Source of the DNA: Bacilli bacterium
GTDB taxonomy: Bacteria; Bacillota_I; Bacilli_A; RFN20; CAG-288
Direction of reading: 5' to 3'
Assembly: GCA_900763245.1 (NCBI GenBank)
Contig: CAAFJQ010000049.1
Coordinates: forward strand, 1-34,739
Length of the DNA: 34,739 nucleotides
Shown here piece after piece: positions 24,675-33,435 of this stretch (positions within the stretch are counted from its first letter, which is position 1; every line of letters starts with the position of its first letter). The position numbers and the translations under genes were made by a program. The notes below the pieces were generated by a model that was not told the DNA's origin, ran no database searches, and saw nothing but the letters and a program-made list of their open reading frames with translations.

Positions 24675-26540
24675 TTACTTATTGTCGTCTTTCTTTTCTT
24701 CGAAAGTAGCATCTACGACATGCGGATCGTTTCCGTTATCAGCAGAAGCGTTTCCGCCAGCATTGTTAGTGGATGCATTGGCCTGTGCCTGAGCCTGGGC
24801 CTGATACATCTGGTTAGCAGCCTGCTGGAGTTCAGCAATTCTGGCTCTGACAGCATCAAGATCGTTCTTATCCAAGTCAGCCTTGATGTCATCGCGGATC
24901 TTCTTGGCCTGAGCCTTAGTGTTCTCATCAATCGGATGCTGAGGATCATTCATAGAACGATCGATCTGGTCGATAAGAGACTGCGCTTCGTTTCTGGTAT
25001 CGGCATCACGTTTTCTCTTATCATCTTCAGCTTTGTGAGCTTCTGCTTCATGGACCATCTTATCGATTTCATCTTTGGAAAGTCCAGAAGAGTTGGAAAT
25101 AGTGATATGCTGTTCGGCATTCGTATCAAGGTCCTTAGCGGAGACAGAAACAATACCATTGACATCGATAGAGAATGTGACCTGAATTCTCGGTTCGCCA
25201 CGACGTGCAGGACGGATGCCTTCAAGCTTGAACTGGCCTAAGAACTTATTATCTGTGGCCATCGGTCTTTCGCCCTGGAAGACCTGAATTTCAACACCAG
25301 GCTGGTTATCTTCAGCAGTGGAGAAGACCTGACTCTTAGTGGTAGGAATTGTGGTATTTCTAGGAATCATGACGCTCATGACACCGCCTAAAACTTCAAT
25401 ACCCAAGGAAAGCGGAGTGACATCGAGAAGGACAACATCCTTGACATCGCCACGGATGACGCCGCCCTGAATAGCAGCACCGACAGAGACAGCTTCATCA
25501 GGGTTGACAGACTGATTCGGCTTTCTGCCATTGCATAATCTTGTGACAAGATCGACAACTGCGGGCATTCTTGTAGAACCACCGACCATGATGACATCGC
25601 TGATATCATTGATGGAGAGGTTGGCATCGGCAAGAGCCTTCTCGAAAGGAGTACGGCAACGATCGATAAGATCAGCAGTGAGATCCTGGAATTTAGCTCT
25701 GGTCAAAGTAGTTTCGAAGTTGACAGGTGCACCATCCTTGAAGCCGATATAAGGCAAGGAGATGATGGTCTGAGTCTGAGAAGAAAGGTTGATCTTTGCT
25801 TTTTCAGCTTCATCACGAAGTCTCTGGAGAGTAGGTCTGTCTTTGACATTGTCTCTGGAGAGATAGATGCCGCACTGTGTTCCGATTTCAGAGATCAGCC
25901 AATCGATGACATGGTTATCCCAATCATCGCCGCCGAGGGCTGTATCACCGGAAGTGGAGAGAACTTCGAAGGTTCCGTCACCGATATCAAGAATTGAGAC
26001 ATCGAGTGTACCACCGCCCAAATCGAAGACAAGAATCTTGCCGGACTTCTTGCTGTCCATACCATATGCCAAAGCGGCAGCGGTAGGTTCAGAAATGACA
26101 CGGACAACATCCAAACCGGCAATTGTACCAGCGTTCTTCGTTGCCTGTCTCTGATCATCGTTGAAGTATGCAGGGCAGGTGATGACAGCCTTCTTGACAG
26201 GGAAGCCAAGATACTTTTCAGCATAACCCTTCATATAGGAAAGAATCTTTGCAGAGATCTCTTCCGGTGTGAAGTCCTTATTGAGACATGCGATGTGAGT
26301 CATGGTTCTTGTACCCATGTGTCTCTTGATGGAGTGAACGGTGTCAGGGTTTGTCAAAAGCATACGCTTTGCAGCATTGCCGACGATCTCTTCGCCATCA
26401 GCCTTGAAAGAGACGACAGACGGACAGGTGTTTGTACCTTCCGGAGAAGGAATGACCTTAACAGTCTGGTCATCCTGCATGTAAGAAACAACAGAGTTTG
26501 TAGTACCTAAATCGATACCTAAGATTACTTCTTTAGCCAT
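24675..26540 (-). CDS. dnaK: Chaperone DnaK (Hsp70)
   Basis: 621 residues, full length for Bacillota DnaK. N-terminal GIDLGTTNSVV phosphate-binding loop, ACPAYFNDDQRQATKNAG, VFDLGGGTLDVSILD, VGGSTRMPAV and the linker DVTPLSLGIEVLGG; the C-terminal lid ends in a Gln/Ala/Asn-rich linker and the DATFEEKKDDNK tail typical of DnaK. ATP-driven folding chaperone in the cytoplasm. It lies 23 bases after grpE, with AGGAGG before the ATG. Confidence 0.99.
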   Translation of the reverse strand: MAKEVILGIDLGTTNSVVSYMQDDQTVKVIPSPEGTNTCPSVVSFKADGEEIVGNAAKRMLLTNPDTVHSIKRHMGTRTMTHIACLNKDFTPEEISAKILSYMKGYAEKYLGFPVKKAVITCPAYFNDDQRQATKNAGTIAGLDVVRVISEPTAAALAYGMDSKKSGKILVFDLGGGTLDVSILDIGDGTFEVLSTSGDTALGGDDWDNHVIDWLISEIGTQCGIYLSRDNVKDRPTLQRLRDEAEKAKINLSSQTQTIISLPYIGFKDGAPVNFETTLTRAKFQDLTADLIDRCRTPFEKALADANLSINDISDVIMVGGSTRMPAVVDLVTRLCNGRKPNQSVNPDEAVSVGAAIQGGVIRGDVKDVVLLDVTPLSLGIEVLGGVMSVMIPRNTTIPTTKSQVFSTAEDNQPGVEIQVFQGERPMATDNKFLGQFKLEGIRPARRGEPRIQVTFSIDVNGIVSVSAKDLDTNAEQHITISNSSGLSKDEIDKMVHEAEAHKAEDDKRKRDADTRNEAQSLIDQIDRSMNDPQHPIDENTKAQAKKIRDDIKADLDKNDLDAVRARIAELQQAANQMYQAQAQAQANASTNNAGGNASADNGNDPHVVDATFEEKKDDNK

Positions 26541-26563
26541 AAATAATATCCTCCTATATGTGG

Positions 26564-27199
26564 TTATTTATTTTCTGATTCTTTCGAATCTTCTTTTTTC
26601 GTATCTTCTTTCTTCTCGCTTGCCTTCATCGTAACGATGACTCCGGCAGGGCGAAGAAGATGTTCGTATAAAGCATAACCCTTACAATAGACTTCGGCGA
26701 TTCTGTTATCTTGCTCTCCATCGACTGTGGAGAAAGCCTGCATCTTATGAGGATCATACTCCGAACCGATTTCCGGTGCGATGACAGTGACACCCAACTG
26801 TGTAAGAGTGTTAAGCATCTTGGAATGAATCATTTCGAATCCTTGGACATATTGTTTGACCATCGGATCCTTGGGTTCGCTCTTCAATGCGTAATCGAAG
26901 CTGTCCAATGTCGGAATCAGTTCTTCAATGAATGATTTGCTTGCATATCGCTTTGCATCATCGCATTCTTTCTGAACCTGTTTACGAAGGTTAGCCATAT
27001 CGGCATAGGCTTCATAATACTTGTTCTTCCAATCATCTTTTTCATGATCGGCTTTTTCGTATTCTTTCTGGAACTCAAGAACCTTCTTTTTCAGTTCTTC
27101 GTTCTCTTTTTTCAGAAGGTCAGCTTCGGAAGGATTCTTTTCTTCTTTTTCTTTCTTTTTTTCTTCTTCGACCTTCACTTCTTTTTTCTCTTCACTCAT
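26564..27199 (-). CDS. grpE: GrpE nucleotide exchange factor
   Basis: 211 residues. A charged Lys/Glu-rich N-terminus (about 1-40) leads into a long coiled coil (about 30-90) and the beta domain containing HSKMLNTLTQLGVTVIAPEIGSEYDPHKMQAF and EVYCKGYALYEHLLRPAGVIV, the GrpE signature. It releases ADP from DnaK. The ATG overlaps the hrcA stop (ATGA). The C-terminal tail is again Lys/Glu/Asp-rich and slightly longer than usual. Confidence 0.97.
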   Translation of the reverse strand: MSEEKKEVKVEEEKKKEKEEKNPSEADLLKKENEELKKKVLEFQKEYEKADHEKDDWKNKYYEAYADMANLRKQVQKECDDAKRYASKSFIEELIPTLDSFDYALKSEPKDPMVKQYVQGFEMIHSKMLNTLTQLGVTVIAPEIGSEYDPHKMQAFSTVDGEQDNRIAEVYCKGYALYEHLLRPAGVIVTMKASEKKEDTKKEDSKESENK

Positions 27200-28323
27200 T
27201 TCTTCACTCCTTTCTTTGTCGTCGATTTTGTGGTTTTCTTAGGAATAACATCTTTCTTTTCATCATCGATCGCTGAGACAGGAACCAATGATGTGCTGTT
27301 TGAAGAAGAAGAGAAATAGTATTTATCCAGCATGTAGACAACATATTCCAAGGCTGAAAGAATTCTCTTGTAATCCATTCGTTTCGGCCCGACAACAGCA
27401 ATCTGATCTTTTCCGTTCACCGCCTTGGAGATGATTGCAAAGTCACCTTTGTTCTCATTGGTGAACCCAACATTGCAGAAGCCTAAGTTATCATTCTCAG
27501 ATAAGTTCTTCTCAAGCTTTGATGGATCTTCCAGCGTCTCGACTGCGGATAAGAAGGAATTGATATCGTTGCTGAATTCCGGCATGTTGAGAAGATTCTT
27601 CTGTCCATAGACCTGATAACGTTTCTTCGTGAAGGAGAGAAGCGTCTCCATAAAGGCCTGTATGACCAAGTCACCTTCTTTGCCGAACAGGGATATGGCA
27701 ATCGGTTTTAATAATCTTGCCTTATCCTCGAGTTCCGATATCGGTGTACCGCTAAGGCGGTCATTCAATAACGAAACAGCATTCTTCAACGTCTCATAAG
27801 CACCTGGATTCTTGTCATCGATGACAAACGTCTTCTTTTCGACATAACCGGAGTCTGTAATGAAGATTCCCATGGCTGAATTGTTGGAGAGCTTAAGCAA
27901 CTGAACAGAAACAAGTTTCTCATCGTTGGCTCTTGGCCCTAGAACAACCGTCGCCATCTTTGTCATCTCGGATAAGATCTCGCAAGACTGGGAAAGAACA
28001 TCTTCCACACTCTTGCTCTTGTTATTCAGGATGCGCTGGAATTCTCTTTGAAACTCCATATCGATTGTCGTCATCATAGAAGAATTATCAAGTTTTTCCA
28101 GATAATACTGGTAACCTTTGGAAGAGGGGACACGACCGGAAGAAACATGTGTCTTTTCGAGATACCCCTCTTTTTCCAGTGCTGCCATCGCATTGCGAAT
28201 GGTAGCAGAAGAACATTTGAGTTGATATTTCTTCAGCAGTGTTTCAGATCCGACCGGCTGAGCGGTTCGGATGAATTCTTCAACGATAGCTTTTAAGATT
28301 TCTTCTTTTCTTTCGAGCTTCAT
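27196..28323 (-). CDS. hrcA: Heat-inducible transcription repressor HrcA
   Basis: 375 residues. The N-terminal winged helix contains PVGSETLLKKYQLKCSSATI followed by RNAMAALEKEGYLEKTHVSSGRVPS, the classic HrcA DNA-binding region; the rest is the GAF-like ligand/dimer domain. It binds CIRCE and represses the heat-shock operon; two CIRCE-like sites lie in its own promoter region. The C-terminus has an extra Lys/Thr-rich tail of about 25 residues (PKKTTKSTTKKGVKK) not usual in the family. It is the first gene of hrcA-grpE-dnaK-dnaJ. Confidence 0.97.
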   Translation of the reverse strand: MKLERKEEILKAIVEEFIRTAQPVGSETLLKKYQLKCSSATIRNAMAALEKEGYLEKTHVSSGRVPSSKGYQYYLEKLDNSSMMTTIDMEFQREFQRILNNKSKSVEDVLSQSCEILSEMTKMATVVLGPRANDEKLVSVQLLKLSNNSAMGIFITDSGYVEKKTFVIDDKNPGAYETLKNAVSLLNDRLSGTPISELEDKARLLKPIAISLFGKEGDLVIQAFMETLLSFTKKRYQVYGQKNLLNMPEFSNDINSFLSAVETLEDPSKLEKNLSENDNLGFCNVGFTNENKGDFAIISKAVNGKDQIAVVGPKRMDYKRILSALEYVVYMLDKYYFSSSSNSTSLVPVSAIDDEKKDVIPKKTTKSTTKKGVKK

Positions 28324-28338
28324 CTAAGCCACCCTCCT

Positions 28339-28364
28339 TTAGCACTCTCTTCTTCAAGTGCCAT
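28339..28364. promoter_or_regulatory. Degenerate CIRCE-like operator in the hrcA leader
   Basis: A perfect left half TTAGCACTC (28339-28347) is followed after 8 bases by AAGTGCCAT, a 6-of-9 match to GAGTGCTAA. Spacing is one short of the usual 9, so it may be a weak second HrcA site. It lies between the -10 box and the hrcA start. Confidence 0.5.
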
Positions 28365-28368
28365 TGAT

Positions 28369-28396
28369 ATTATAGATGACTTTTTAGCAATTTCAA
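28369..28396 (-). promoter_or_regulatory. Promoter of the hrcA operon
   Basis: On the minus strand -35 TTGAAA (28391-28396) and -10 TATAAT (28369-28374) are 16 bases apart. The promoter is flanked by two CIRCE-like sites, the upstream one overlapping the -35. Confidence 0.75.
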
Positions 28397-28410
28397 GCAT
28401 TGAGTGCTAA
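28384..28410. promoter_or_regulatory. CIRCE operator overlapping the hrcA -35
   Basis: TTAGCAATT-N9-GAGTGCTAA has a perfect right half and 7 of 9 in the left half, with exact 9-base spacing. This is the binding site of HrcA, whose gene it controls. Confidence 0.85.
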
Positions 28411-28460
28411 ATTTTATGATTTTTCTCTTTTTCGTCCGCCCATATATATAAATAAGGATG

Positions 28461-28484
28461 AAAAAAGGACAGATTTCTCTGCCC
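28461..28484 (-). terminator. Terminator of the coaX-pepV-trmB operon
   Basis: On the minus strand GGGCAGA pairs with TCTGTCC (one G-U) around a GAAA tetraloop, followed by TTTTTT. It lies 10 bases past the trmB stop and upstream of the hrcA promoter. Confidence 0.8.
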
Positions 28485-28494
28485 CATTTCAATC

Positions 28495-29127
28495 TTATTT
28501 CTTCTTCGGATGAGCGATAAGAAGATGAATATCGACGCCTTTTTCTCTGAACTTGGTTTCATATTCCGTCTTCGGAAGATAATCAACCTTTTCGGAATAG
28601 AAGGGCTCGATCACTTCAAAATCAAACAGATCGACCTCTTTGAAATACTCGACCGTATCCGCAAAGAGATCTGCATTATCGGTTCTGAAGTAAAGTGTTC
28701 CATCCTCTTTCAATAAGCGGATATATTCTTTCAGCATCGTCGGATAACTGAGACGGCGATGTTTTTGTTTCTTCTTCGGCCAGGGATCAGGGAAGTTGAT
28801 ATAGATATTCTCCAGCTGGTGATCTTCGACAAGGGGGAAGATTCTTTCAATCGGCGCATTCAGAAGAAGGAAGTTCTTCTTCTTGTCTTTGACTTCCGCT
28901 CCTTTTTTCACAGCGAGAGCAAAAGCGTTGCGATTGATTTCAACGCCGAGGTATCTGTTTTCAGGATGAAGCGCAGAAAGAGCAAGAATAAATCCTCCGC
29001 ATCCCGATCCTATTTCAAGATTCGGAAATTCTTTGACCTCTTCAGGAACGAAATCAGATAAGTTTCTGCTGATATCCTTATTTTCATTCAGGACTTCATC
29101 AGCCCATTTTCTGTGACGCAGTCTCAT
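28495..29127 (-). CDS. trmB: tRNA (guanine-N7)-methyltransferase TrmB
   Basis: 210 residues, standard length. MRLRHRKWADEVL start, SAM-binding LEIGSGCGGFILALSALHPE and YLGVEI, catalytic-region NFPDPWPKKKQKHRRL, then YFRTDN and the C-terminal TEYETKFREKG specific to TrmB. It methylates G46 in the variable loop of tRNAs. It lies 1 base after pepV and is the last gene of coaX-pepV-trmB. Confidence 0.97.
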   Translation of the reverse strand: MRLRHRKWADEVLNENKDISRNLSDFVPEEVKEFPNLEIGSGCGGFILALSALHPENRYLGVEINRNAFALAVKKGAEVKDKKKNFLLLNAPIERIFPLVEDHQLENIYINFPDPWPKKKQKHRRLSYPTMLKEYIRLLKEDGTLYFRTDNADLFADTVEYFKEVDLFDFEVIEPFYSEKVDYLPKTEYETKFREKGVDIHLLIAHPKKK

Positions 29128-29128
29128 A

Positions 29129-30550
29129 TCAGAAAGGTTTCTTTCCTGCTCTCAGATATTCGCTGATATCAAAGATAGCATGTGCATAGATCTGCATGTT
29201 GTCATAGAAGTCAGAAAGCGGGAAGAACTCATCATGTCCGTGCATACGATAATCTCTTCCGACAAACTGAGCACCATAAGCGACAGAATTTCTGCTTTCT
29301 CTGGCATAGGTGCCGCCACCGATAGCAAGAGGAGCAGAGACAACATCGCCTGTCTCTTTCTGATAGGCGTTCAATAAGATGCGGATGAAATCAGAATCCT
29401 TGTCTGTGACAAAGCCATCGCTTCCGCCGAGCTTTGTGAGCTTCGCACCTGTTTTCTTTTCAATGAAGGAAAGAACATCATCGCTGGAAAGAGGAGCGGG
29501 GAAACGAAGGTTGACAAAGAGAGAAAGCTTGTTGCCGGCAAAAGAGATTCTTCCAATGTTATAGGATGTCTCGGAGAAATCTTTGTCTTTGAAGTTTCCG
29601 CCGAATGCTTCTCCCATACCGTCCTTATAGTTCTCGTAGATAGTAAGAAGTGTCTTTTCCTGATAAAGCTCACCTAAGAAGTGAAGCATATGAAGACCGG
29701 CATTGACACCGTTCCAAGGCATGGAACCATGGTAAGGCTTTCCTAAGAAAAGAAGTTTCCCGTTTTCAAAGCTGGCCTTGACTTCCTGATGCTTCTCCAA
29801 ATAAATGGCAAGAGCTTCTTTGACTTTGTTCTCATCGTCATCGATTTCACACGCAGCTTCGGCAAGAACGATGTTCAAAGCGGCTCCTAATTTGAAATCT
29901 TTGACATGAGGCAAAGAGATGTCATAATCCGCTTCATAAGCATAAATGGACTTTTCAGCATAGATAAGAGGATATTCAGCATCAGGAGAAATACCTAATG
30001 TCGGATATTCTTTCTTCATGGTGTGGAAATAATGTTCCAGGCAGAGTGAATCGTTCTCTTCATTGCCGCCAAAGAGGAAACGAAGCTTATAGCCGCCTAA
30101 GAGATGATTGTCCATCAATGCTTTTACGGCATAAAGACAGGCGATGGCCGGTCCTTTGTCATCGCTGGATCCTCTTCCGTACATCGTGTTGCCATCAACA
30201 AGTGTCAGTTCGAAAGGATCATGTGTCCATTTTTCTTTTTCGACAGGAACGACATCGCAGTGTCCGTAGATATCGAAGATCTTATCGCCTTCGCCATAAG
30301 TGAGCTCTGTTACATAGTTGTCGCAGCGGTTCACTTTAAATCCAAGTTTCTCGCCAAGGCGAGCAACATAGGCCAAAGATTCCTCAACGCCTTTTCCAAA
30401 AGGCATCTGTTCAGTCTTTGTTTCAGGATCAAGAACAGAAGGGATGCTGACTATTTCCTTCCATGTCTTCAAAGCTTCCTCTTTATAGGGAGCAACCATC
30501 TTCTTGAAATCCGTATTGTTCATTTTGATCGGTTCAGCATTTTCTTTCAT
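29129..30550 (-). CDS. pepV: M20 family dipeptidase PepV (Sapep)
   Basis: 473 residues, typical of PepV. Metal ligands of the M20 fold are present: YGHCDVVP (His, Asp), GRGSSDDKG (Asp), GGNEEND (Glu pair), SPDAEYP (Asp) and HGHDEFF (His). A lid domain lies in the middle (about 190-350), and the GGGTYARESRN motif is specific to this group. It hydrolyses dipeptides such as Xaa-His in the cytoplasm. AAAGGAG precedes the start. It sits 4 bases after coaX. Confidence 0.95.
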   Translation of the reverse strand: MKENAEPIKMNNTDFKKMVAPYKEEALKTWKEIVSIPSVLDPETKTEQMPFGKGVEESLAYVARLGEKLGFKVNRCDNYVTELTYGEGDKIFDIYGHCDVVPVEKEKWTHDPFELTLVDGNTMYGRGSSDDKGPAIACLYAVKALMDNHLLGGYKLRFLFGGNEENDSLCLEHYFHTMKKEYPTLGISPDAEYPLIYAEKSIYAYEADYDISLPHVKDFKLGAALNIVLAEAACEIDDDENKVKEALAIYLEKHQEVKASFENGKLLFLGKPYHGSMPWNGVNAGLHMLHFLGELYQEKTLLTIYENYKDGMGEAFGGNFKDKDFSETSYNIGRISFAGNKLSLFVNLRFPAPLSSDDVLSFIEKKTGAKLTKLGGSDGFVTDKDSDFIRILLNAYQKETGDVVSAPLAIGGGTYARESRNSVAYGAQFVGRDYRMHGHDEFFPLSDFYDNMQIYAHAIFDISEYLRAGKKPF

Positions 30551-30554
30551 TTTC

Positions 30555-31358
30555 TTATTCTCCTTTCAGAAAAGCAATATCATGTCCGCTGATTTTCACT
30601 AATCCTTTCAGCGTATGATAGACATCATAGATAAAATCATCCTTCATCCAAGCCTTCAACGTATCCTTGATCAGGTAGCTGTTTCCGCCTGTCAGTATGA
30701 CTTTGGCGTCTTTATTGTCATATTCTGTTTTGATGGCTTTTACCATTCCGGATATCAAAGAAGAGACACCATTGATTACACCAGAGGAGATACACTCTTC
30801 TGTTTTCAAGGAAACCAAAGGCGGATCAATAATAATCGGTGAATCCTTCAACAGATCTGTTTTTGCATGAAGAATCTCCGAGAAGGAAGAAAGGCCTGGG
30901 AAAATCTGACAGCCTTTGAAGCAGGAATCCTTATCGAGATAAAGAATCTTGCTGGCTGTTCCTAAATCGATGACGATCATTCCGGTTTTATTTTCTTCTG
31001 CAACGATATCACAGAAGAGATCGCTTCCCAAGATATCGATATTATCGACCTTGATTTTATGAGAAGAGGCATATTCTTTCATCGTTTCCCGATCGATGAA
31101 GCCGATTCTGCAATGGGGGAATTTATCAGCAAGAGCTTCTTTCAGACTTTGCAATCCTGATGAGTTCACCGAAGAGACATAAACCTCTTCAAGTATATCC
31201 ATCTTTCCGATATAGTCGAAGATATCGTCTTTGCTACGCGTCCGCACTTTTTCAACAGAAAAACTATTGTCGTTTACCAAGAGAAAATCAATAGTCGAGT
31301 TGCCGATATCCGCATAAAGAACAATATTGTTCTTTTCATTTGATTGATTGATACACAT
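30555..31358 (-). CDS. coaX: Type III pantothenate kinase, CoaX-like
   Basis: 267 residues in the ASKHA fold. ADIGNSTIDF matches the N-terminal phosphate loop; IDLGTASKILYLD matches the second loop; CQIFPGLSSFSEIL matches the GGxIxPGxxxxxxxL region. The enzyme phosphorylates pantothenate at the start of coenzyme A synthesis. Two differences: the usual GxDR motif reads LGSDLFCDI, keeping the Asp but with Leu in place of Arg, and the usual GGxIxPG reads GCQIFPG. Activity should be tested, and the gene could be a divergent paralogue if another kinase exists in the genome. The ATG lies 9 bases after TATAAT with no Shine-Dalgarno. Confidence 0.8.
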   Translation of the reverse strand: MCINQSNEKNNIVLYADIGNSTIDFLLVNDNSFSVEKVRTRSKDDIFDYIGKMDILEEVYVSSVNSSGLQSLKEALADKFPHCRIGFIDRETMKEYASSHKIKVDNIDILGSDLFCDIVAEENKTGMIVIDLGTASKILYLDKDSCFKGCQIFPGLSSFSEILHAKTDLLKDSPIIIDPPLVSLKTEECISSGVINGVSSLISGMVKAIKTEYDNKDAKVILTGGNSYLIKDTLKAWMKDDFIYDVYHTLKGLVKISGHDIAFLKGE

Positions 31359-31367
31359 AACTTCATC

Positions 31368-31376
31368 ATTATACCA
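31368..31376 (-). promoter_or_regulatory. Extended -10 placed close to the coaX start
   Basis: TGGTATAAT on the minus strand ends 9 bases before the coaX ATG. The predicted transcript has a leader of at most about 3 bases and no ribosome site, consistent with leaderless or near-leaderless translation. Confidence 0.55.
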
Positions 31377-31416
31377 TGTTCATAATTCAGACTGGCACAA
31401 TTTGATGGCCGCTTAT

Positions 31417-33435
31417 TCAAAAAGAAAGCGTGATGCTCCCTTCTATATCCGTCCTTCGATATGGGATATTCAATGCAGATAATACGGATAATGTCTCCTT
31501 ATGCGGATGACCATATTTGTTATTCTCTCCACAGGAGATAATCGCCAAAGAAGGAGATAGTGATTTCAAAAAAGAATAATCCGAGGAAGTATTCGAACCA
31601 TGATGCCCGACTTTGATAACATCGGCATGAAGCGATGGATTGTCTTTGATGATTTTCTTTTCAACAATCTTCGGTGCATCACCCATGATAAGAAAAGAAA
31701 CATCAGATACAGTAAAAGCATAAACGCCGGAAAAATAGTTATCATCTTCTGTTTTCGGAAAAGAATAAAAATTGTAATTTTTCACTGTCAGTTCTTTGAT
31801 ATCGATTGTGTTGTCTTTAGCCTCAAGGAAATCATCTCTTGTATAGACAGCGTTCACTGGAAAGCTGTTCTTCAAAGAGATCAATGCACCATTATGATCA
31901 TAGTCCGGATGCGTAATGATGACGGCATCAAGAGAGCTGATTTTCCTTTTATGAAAATAAGGAATGAGACATTCTTTTGCCAAATCGACATTCATCTTCC
32001 CACCCGTGTCGATCAATACATTTGTCCTTCCTTTTCTCACTAATGTGGCATCTCCCTGGTCCACATCGATGAAAGTGACTTCATTGTGTTTCAGAAAATC
32101 AGGTATGAAAACAAAGGAGACACTGATGGAAAAGACAAGCGCGATATATCGAGTATATCTTTTGAAATGATAGAATCTTAAAAACTCAACTATTGCATAT
32201 AGAATATAATAAATCAAAATAAAAAAGACAGAAACCTTTCCACTTACAAGAAGAAAATTGACATTCATGACAACATCTGCAAGTCTGATGATAAACCGAC
32301 AAAACAGATTGATCAGATAAGCTGTCTGAGGAGCGATAAGCAAAAGAAGAGATAACAGAAACAATAAGTGGCTATATGGAATCAGCAAAAAAGAAAAGAG
32401 AATCGAAAGCGGTGAAATATATCCATCAATAAATAGGTGATACGGAAGATAAAAAGACTGCATCCGAAAGAAAAAGGAAAATGGATTTCTGCTTTTCTTC
32501 TCTTTTCTCATCGGAAAGAGAGCAAAAAGAAAAAGAAGCGGAAAAGCATAATAAAAAGATGCACTGAAAAAAGAATAAGGTTCAAAGAACAATAGAATCA
32601 ATGCTGTTATTGAGACACGGGAGAGATAGTCGATCTTTCTTTTTCCATAATCCGAAATGAGTTTCAATATCGCTAATAGCAACAAGCGTCTCATCGTATA
32701 TGAAAAAGACGAAAAGAAAAGAAATAAAAACAAAAGAACAGTTTCAAGAATATCTCCTATTTTTTCTCTTTTCTTTCCTAATAATTTTTTCAGAACGTGA
32801 ATAACAAAGGACAGATGAAATCCAGATAGTGAAAACAGATTCAGAATTCCTAAGCCATTCAGTGAAGCAAGGCTCTTTTCCGAATACAGGCTTTCTTGAA
32901 AAAGAAAAGCTTCAATAAAAGGAGATGAATTCTCATCAGCATAAGATAAGAGATACTTTCTTATTGAATTCAAATTTCGAATACCAGAAAAAGATAATGC
33001 GATCTCTTTCACTTTCAGTTGTGAAAAGACACCTTGGCTTTTCAGATAATTCTGGAAAGAAAAGCCAGATTCATAATGAGAAAAAGAAAGAGATTCTGCT
33101 TCTCCTTTTACTTCAAGCACCGAAAACAGAGAGTAGGGATTGTTCTTTTCCGAAACATAGAACTTTCCCTTCAGAGTCAGTAACAGAAAGTAATTCTCTT
33201 TGCTTTTCACGACAATGCCGTAAGCATCAATCGCTCCATTTTCCTTTTTGGGATACAGAAGGATGAGAAAGAAAAACAAAAGGGAAAAGAAAAGATATAG
33301 AATGATGTCTTTTTTCTGTTTCTTATAAAGAAGCAGATAAAGAAGAAGAGGAACAAGAGACAGAAAAAAGAAATAAGAGACGGAGGCCGATAGCAAGCCA
33401 AGCAGCGCAAAGAGAAAGCAGAAGAAAAGAATCAT
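31417..33435 (-). CDS. comEC: DNA uptake channel ComEC/Rec2
   Basis: 672 residues. An N-terminal membrane block and OB-like segment are followed by the Competence domain with LGILNLFSLSGFHLSFVIHVL, typical of ComEC, several more membrane helices, and a C-terminal MBL-fold domain (about 435-670) with VDQGDATLVRKGRTNVLIDTGG, ITHPDYDHNG and KVGHHGSNTSSDYSFL. ComEC forms the channel that brings single-stranded DNA into the cytoplasm; the MBL domain is proposed to degrade the other strand. It overlaps comEA by 4 bases (ATGA), so the two are coupled. Confidence 0.95.
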   Translation of the reverse strand: MILFFCFLFALLGLLSASVSYFFFLSLVPLLLYLLLYKKQKKDIILYLFFSLLFFFLILLYPKKENGAIDAYGIVVKSKENYFLLLTLKGKFYVSEKNNPYSLFSVLEVKGEAESLSFSHYESGFSFQNYLKSQGVFSQLKVKEIALSFSGIRNLNSIRKYLLSYADENSSPFIEAFLFQESLYSEKSLASLNGLGILNLFSLSGFHLSFVIHVLKKLLGKKREKIGDILETVLLFLFLFFSSFSYTMRRLLLLAILKLISDYGKRKIDYLSRVSITALILLFFEPYSFFSASFYYAFPLLFLFALFPMRKEKKSRNPFSFFFRMQSFYLPYHLFIDGYISPLSILFSFLLIPYSHLLFLLSLLLLIAPQTAYLINLFCRFIIRLADVVMNVNFLLVSGKVSVFFILIYYILYAIVEFLRFYHFKRYTRYIALVFSISVSFVFIPDFLKHNEVTFIDVDQGDATLVRKGRTNVLIDTGGKMNVDLAKECLIPYFHKRKISSLDAVIITHPDYDHNGALISLKNSFPVNAVYTRDDFLEAKDNTIDIKELTVKNYNFYSFPKTEDDNYFSGVYAFTVSDVSFLIMGDAPKIVEKKIIKDNPSLHADVIKVGHHGSNTSSDYSFLKSLSPSLAIISCGENNKYGHPHKETLSVLSALNIPYRRTDIEGSITLSF

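Noticed and set aside
23914..25241. Long plus-strand frames opposite dnaJ and dnaK (235 and 207 codons)
   Set aside because: They are antisense shadows of highly conserved chaperone genes and show no plausible start signals or domains.
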